Positions 61,041-64,000 of a DNA stretch of 64,000 nucleotides are shown here, piece after piece. The notes under the pieces were generated by a model. It was given only the letters and a program-made list of their open reading frames with translations, did no database searches and was not told the origin of the DNA. Location of the stretch: NCBI GenBank assembly GCA_025267735.1, contig CM046307.1:59081395-59145394 (forward strand), read 5' to 3'. Position 1 is the first letter of the stretch; every line of letters begins with the position of its first letter. Both the position numbers and the translations under genes were made by a program. Source of the DNA: Mactra quadrangularis. Its lineage: Eukaryota > Mollusca > Bivalvia > Venerida > Mactridae.

Positions 61041-61271
61041 TATTTAACGTCAATATTAACCTGATACAAGTTATTCTTTTGGTAACACTGTGGCAAGGTC
61101 GAGTGGTTAAAAGTCTGCAATATGGTCGAGTAATTAAAAACAATATCGGGGTGCATCGTCGGCAACCACAGTACTTAATTCCATTTCACTCCATAGCGCA
61201 GCATAGCGGAGTAATGTGTCATGGGATAACCGACGATGATAGGTGAGATGATCCTTAGCTAACCACTTCGT

Positions 61272-61525
61272 AACCAGCGGTGCTTTTCACGAAAATTCTT
61301 ACGAAAAAAATCTTCGTAAGTCAAAAGCAAGAAACATTAATAATACGCTTACTTTTTTAGCTTATCAATTCTAAATATTATACAAATTGATTAGAATTGT
61401 GCATACCTTTTGTATATCATATCATAGTTATGCTTATTATCCGTCTGACTTTGAAGTACTAATTATATGAAAATGACTAACGAAGATTTTTTCCGTAAAA
61501 ATGTTTAGGAAATGCACCACAGATT
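61272..61525. mobile_element. 254-bp TIR element
   Basis: About 51 bases at each end are inverted copies, both with the block AAAAAATCTTCGT(A/T)AGTC and a GGTGC(T/A)TTTC start. The interior is AT-rich. Confidence 0.75.
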
Positions 61526-62249
61526 AAGATTTTAAGCAAATTCCGTGAGTGCACCTTCAATTTGCGAGGGGTTTACCATGCTGTTGAAGTACTGAAGAAA
61601 TAGACAAATAATCGCATGTAATTCGAGAGCTTTATACGAACTTCATAGTTTCATGAAGTCATCATGTTGTCTGGTTTCCAGTCGTAGTTTGACGGTTAAA
61701 AGTGCGCCAGGCAAAGCAGAATAATAGCGGCGTCCGATGCATTTAACAAGGTATCAGATAGTTCTGTTTTCAAAATTTGGCTTAAATCAAGGAACTTATC
61801 AAGAAATACAGTGATACCTCATTTTTAGTCGTTAGGTTACAGTTACATACATGTATGCTAAATGAAGTATCTGGAATTCTAACGAAAAATAGTCAACGTC
61901 CAAATCGTGTCTACTTTGCAGGTCTACATGGTTTTTGGTTAATTATTCGCTAAATTTAAGTGCACACAGAAAAATTGACTTCGAATGACTTAAGTAATAC
62001 TGAACTCCTACCATGTTGTCCATCGTCAGAAAATGTGTATACATTAAATAAAATTTTGTAGTTCGAAGATTCCCTTGTGGGCGCCGTCATAATTGCGCTT
62101 TGCTTGACCCAATAATGGTAAGGGGCCGGTAATCCAGACTAGTGTTAAAATAACGTTCTTTATTTATTTCGGAACACCACGACCACTTATTGAATGGACA
62201 ATCATTAGTTATTCCTAGTGAAAAACCGAGGAGTTTCGAATGTCACCAC

Positions 62250-62657
62250 TAATGCCTAGTTAACACTGTCCCGATACGTTCCAGTTTAGACATCGGGACA
62301 ACCGTGGCGTCGACGTGAAGAACCGCATTTAGTCGGGATAAATCGTATTGAATCGGCGATCAACGCGGACTGGTTCAGCTAATGTTAAAAATTTAAGTAC
62401 GAAACAATTACTGGCTTATTCACAGTAGATCTGGGGCATCACCGTAGCTCTTCCAGCACGATCCATCCGTATCTTCACCTTAAGACAACTGGGTAAAACG
62501 GTAATAAACCTGCATGACCTGTGTCCAAGGTTTAGATACGGTGACTTCCGGTTTGGCAACTCTATTTTAATCAAGATTCTGTCCGGTTCATCCTGGTCCA
62601 CTGACTATAACCGGTACGCACCGAGTAATACACCGGGACAGTGTGAACTAGGCATTA
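62250..62657. mobile_element. 408-bp TIR element
   Basis: TAATGCCTAGTTAACACTGT plus CCCG is inverted at the right as CGGGACAGTGTGAACTAGGC plus ATTA. The TIR is about 24 bases with one or two mismatches. The style recalls PIF/Harbinger-like MITEs, but no transposase is present. Confidence 0.75.
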
Positions 62658-64000
62658 TAGGCGTGTTGTTTGTTCATGAGATATTAAGATATTATTTATA
62701 TACAGTCTACGAAATTAGATTAGAGGTGTTTGTCCGAACAGATCATTCTTAGAGCAAGCACTATGTCTAATTTGCAGAAACTTGGTTGCCCCAAAAAATT
62801 GTTGGTTGCCCCAACTAAAATTGGTTGCCTCGGGCAACCGGGCATTCATTAATATCGTTAACTGTATATACATACAAGTATTAGCATTTCCAAAAAAATG
62901 CTTGAAATCGTCGTTTAGCCGTGTATTCTCCATAGTTAATAAAGATTCAAGCAATATGCAGATCAAACAGTGCATGCCTTTACAGTAGAGGGCTTTAAAT
63001 CAGCCCTTCAAAAGCTCGACTAGAGCGCCTCCATCCCCGTCGGATACAAATACCAGCAGTGGTCATCTGACGTATTACCACAGATTCAGGTATTCGTCAG
63101 TGCTTTAAACCGTCCCAAGTCTATTTATAGACTACTGAGCTTTTGATCAATTCTACACACTGTAAGGCCAGATTAAAACCATCGAATTACCATGTGCTGT
63201 CCAGACATATTCCATCCGCGCACGTACAAAAACATTATCATGGTAGACTTCACAATTCACCTGTCCATTTGACATTAAGAAACTTTATTTTATTGATAAG
63301 CAAACCAAATTATTCGTTTCAAGAACATGTTCTGCCCTACATTCCGCCAGCTAATCGAACGTTCATATTTACTATTAAACTCGCTCGGAAGTAGGGAAAA
63401 TAGGTTGTTGTTTTTCAACAAAAGCGAGTTTTCTTCAATACGAATAGGCATGAATGATGCGCAACGTGAGAAAAGGGCCCTTAAGGTCAAATTTTTCGAA
63501 ATTGAGATTTTTACAGAAAATGAAAGAGTAGGCTTTGCACTTTCCAAAAATGTATAATTTATTAAAATATCCCAATTCATGACGTTGCTATGGTGTTTTG
63601 AAATTCGATAATCGGTACAAGAAAATAAAGCGACGTCATGTTAACGTCGCGTTTTTCGTAAGTTATATAGCAGGTTAATAACTTGGTCATTTCACTGCAT
63701 AAAGCATTGGGAACTAGTTTTAACACCAAAGTTTTTTAAAAATTCAATATTCTTTACATTAATAATTAAAAACAGCTTACATTTGAATTGATTTAGAGTT
63801 TACGATTGACGTAAATATGTCTTCATAAATGAGTCCAAATAACAAGTGGCAGTCTTTACTGACAGTGTATAAACAACTATATTTTGTAGTCCCGACTAAT
63901 AACTTCAATGTCATTAGCATCAATTATTATTGTAAAACAATTATAGACTTAAACTGACGGCATTGTTTTTTAGGGTACAACAAAAACATTGTGGAGGCAT
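62658..64000. other. No gene recognised
   Basis: Contains a short tandem GGTTGCCCCAA repeat (about 62,782-62,842) and a 40-base sequence at 62,870-62,912 also present near 60,070. Open frames here overlap on both strands and none is convincing. Confidence 0.4.

Noticed and set aside
63290..63580. Overlapping open frames on both strands near the right edge
   Set aside because: They mirror each other, show no recognisable domain and lie in a repeat-rich segment.

Overview
This is a window of animal nuclear DNA: AT-rich, intron-rich, with GT-AG introns, terminal TAA/TGA exons and dense interspersed repeats. The gene families, and several tRNA-derived SINE families whose 3' part carries a 'gggtttaacgcc' type end, point to a marine invertebrate, most likely a lophotrochozoan such as a bivalve mollusc. 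The taxon is an inference. All three genes I could assemble lie on the minus strand.

(1) 7,498-34,269: a SPATA6 orthologue (sperm head-tail connecting-piece protein), rebuilt as 14 exon positions giving about 500 aa. The N-terminal SPATA6 domain, the PFVVRH motif and the conserved C-terminus (HLDAGQYW...) are all readable. Two similar, phase-identical exons at 14.7 kb and 12.5 kb look like a mutually exclusive pair that no single transcript can include together. (2) 38,890-44,378: a four-exon gene for a protein of about 1,162 aa with an N-terminal ZAD-like Cys4 domain, an acidic linker with a SUMO-type motif, and a 3-kb terminal exon holding many divergent C2H2 fingers. (3) 51,035-54,759: a five-exon gene for a small secreted EF-hand protein (134 aa) with a signal peptide, a TATA box, three EF-loops and a His-rich tail. 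Its second intron contains a strikingly GC-rich 38-bp minisatellite.

The rest is repeats. Introns of SPATA6 carry SINEs, Tc1/mariner-type MITEs with TA duplications, a piggyBac-type MITE with TTAA sites, short palindromic elements and a LINE 3' end. The 46.6-49.8 kb segment is a 3.2-kb foldback element with arms of about 840 bp, each containing two octamer-rich modules. The 55.4-58.0 kb segment has two broken LINE coding pieces on either side of a 1.9-kb tandem array of roughly 100-bp units. From 58 to 63 kb there is a series of palindromic or TIR-bounded elements, one of which folds like a microRNA precursor.

No bacterial operon, CRISPR array or rRNA gene is present. tRNA-like sequences are parts of SINEs. 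The three genes show no sign of working in one pathway.
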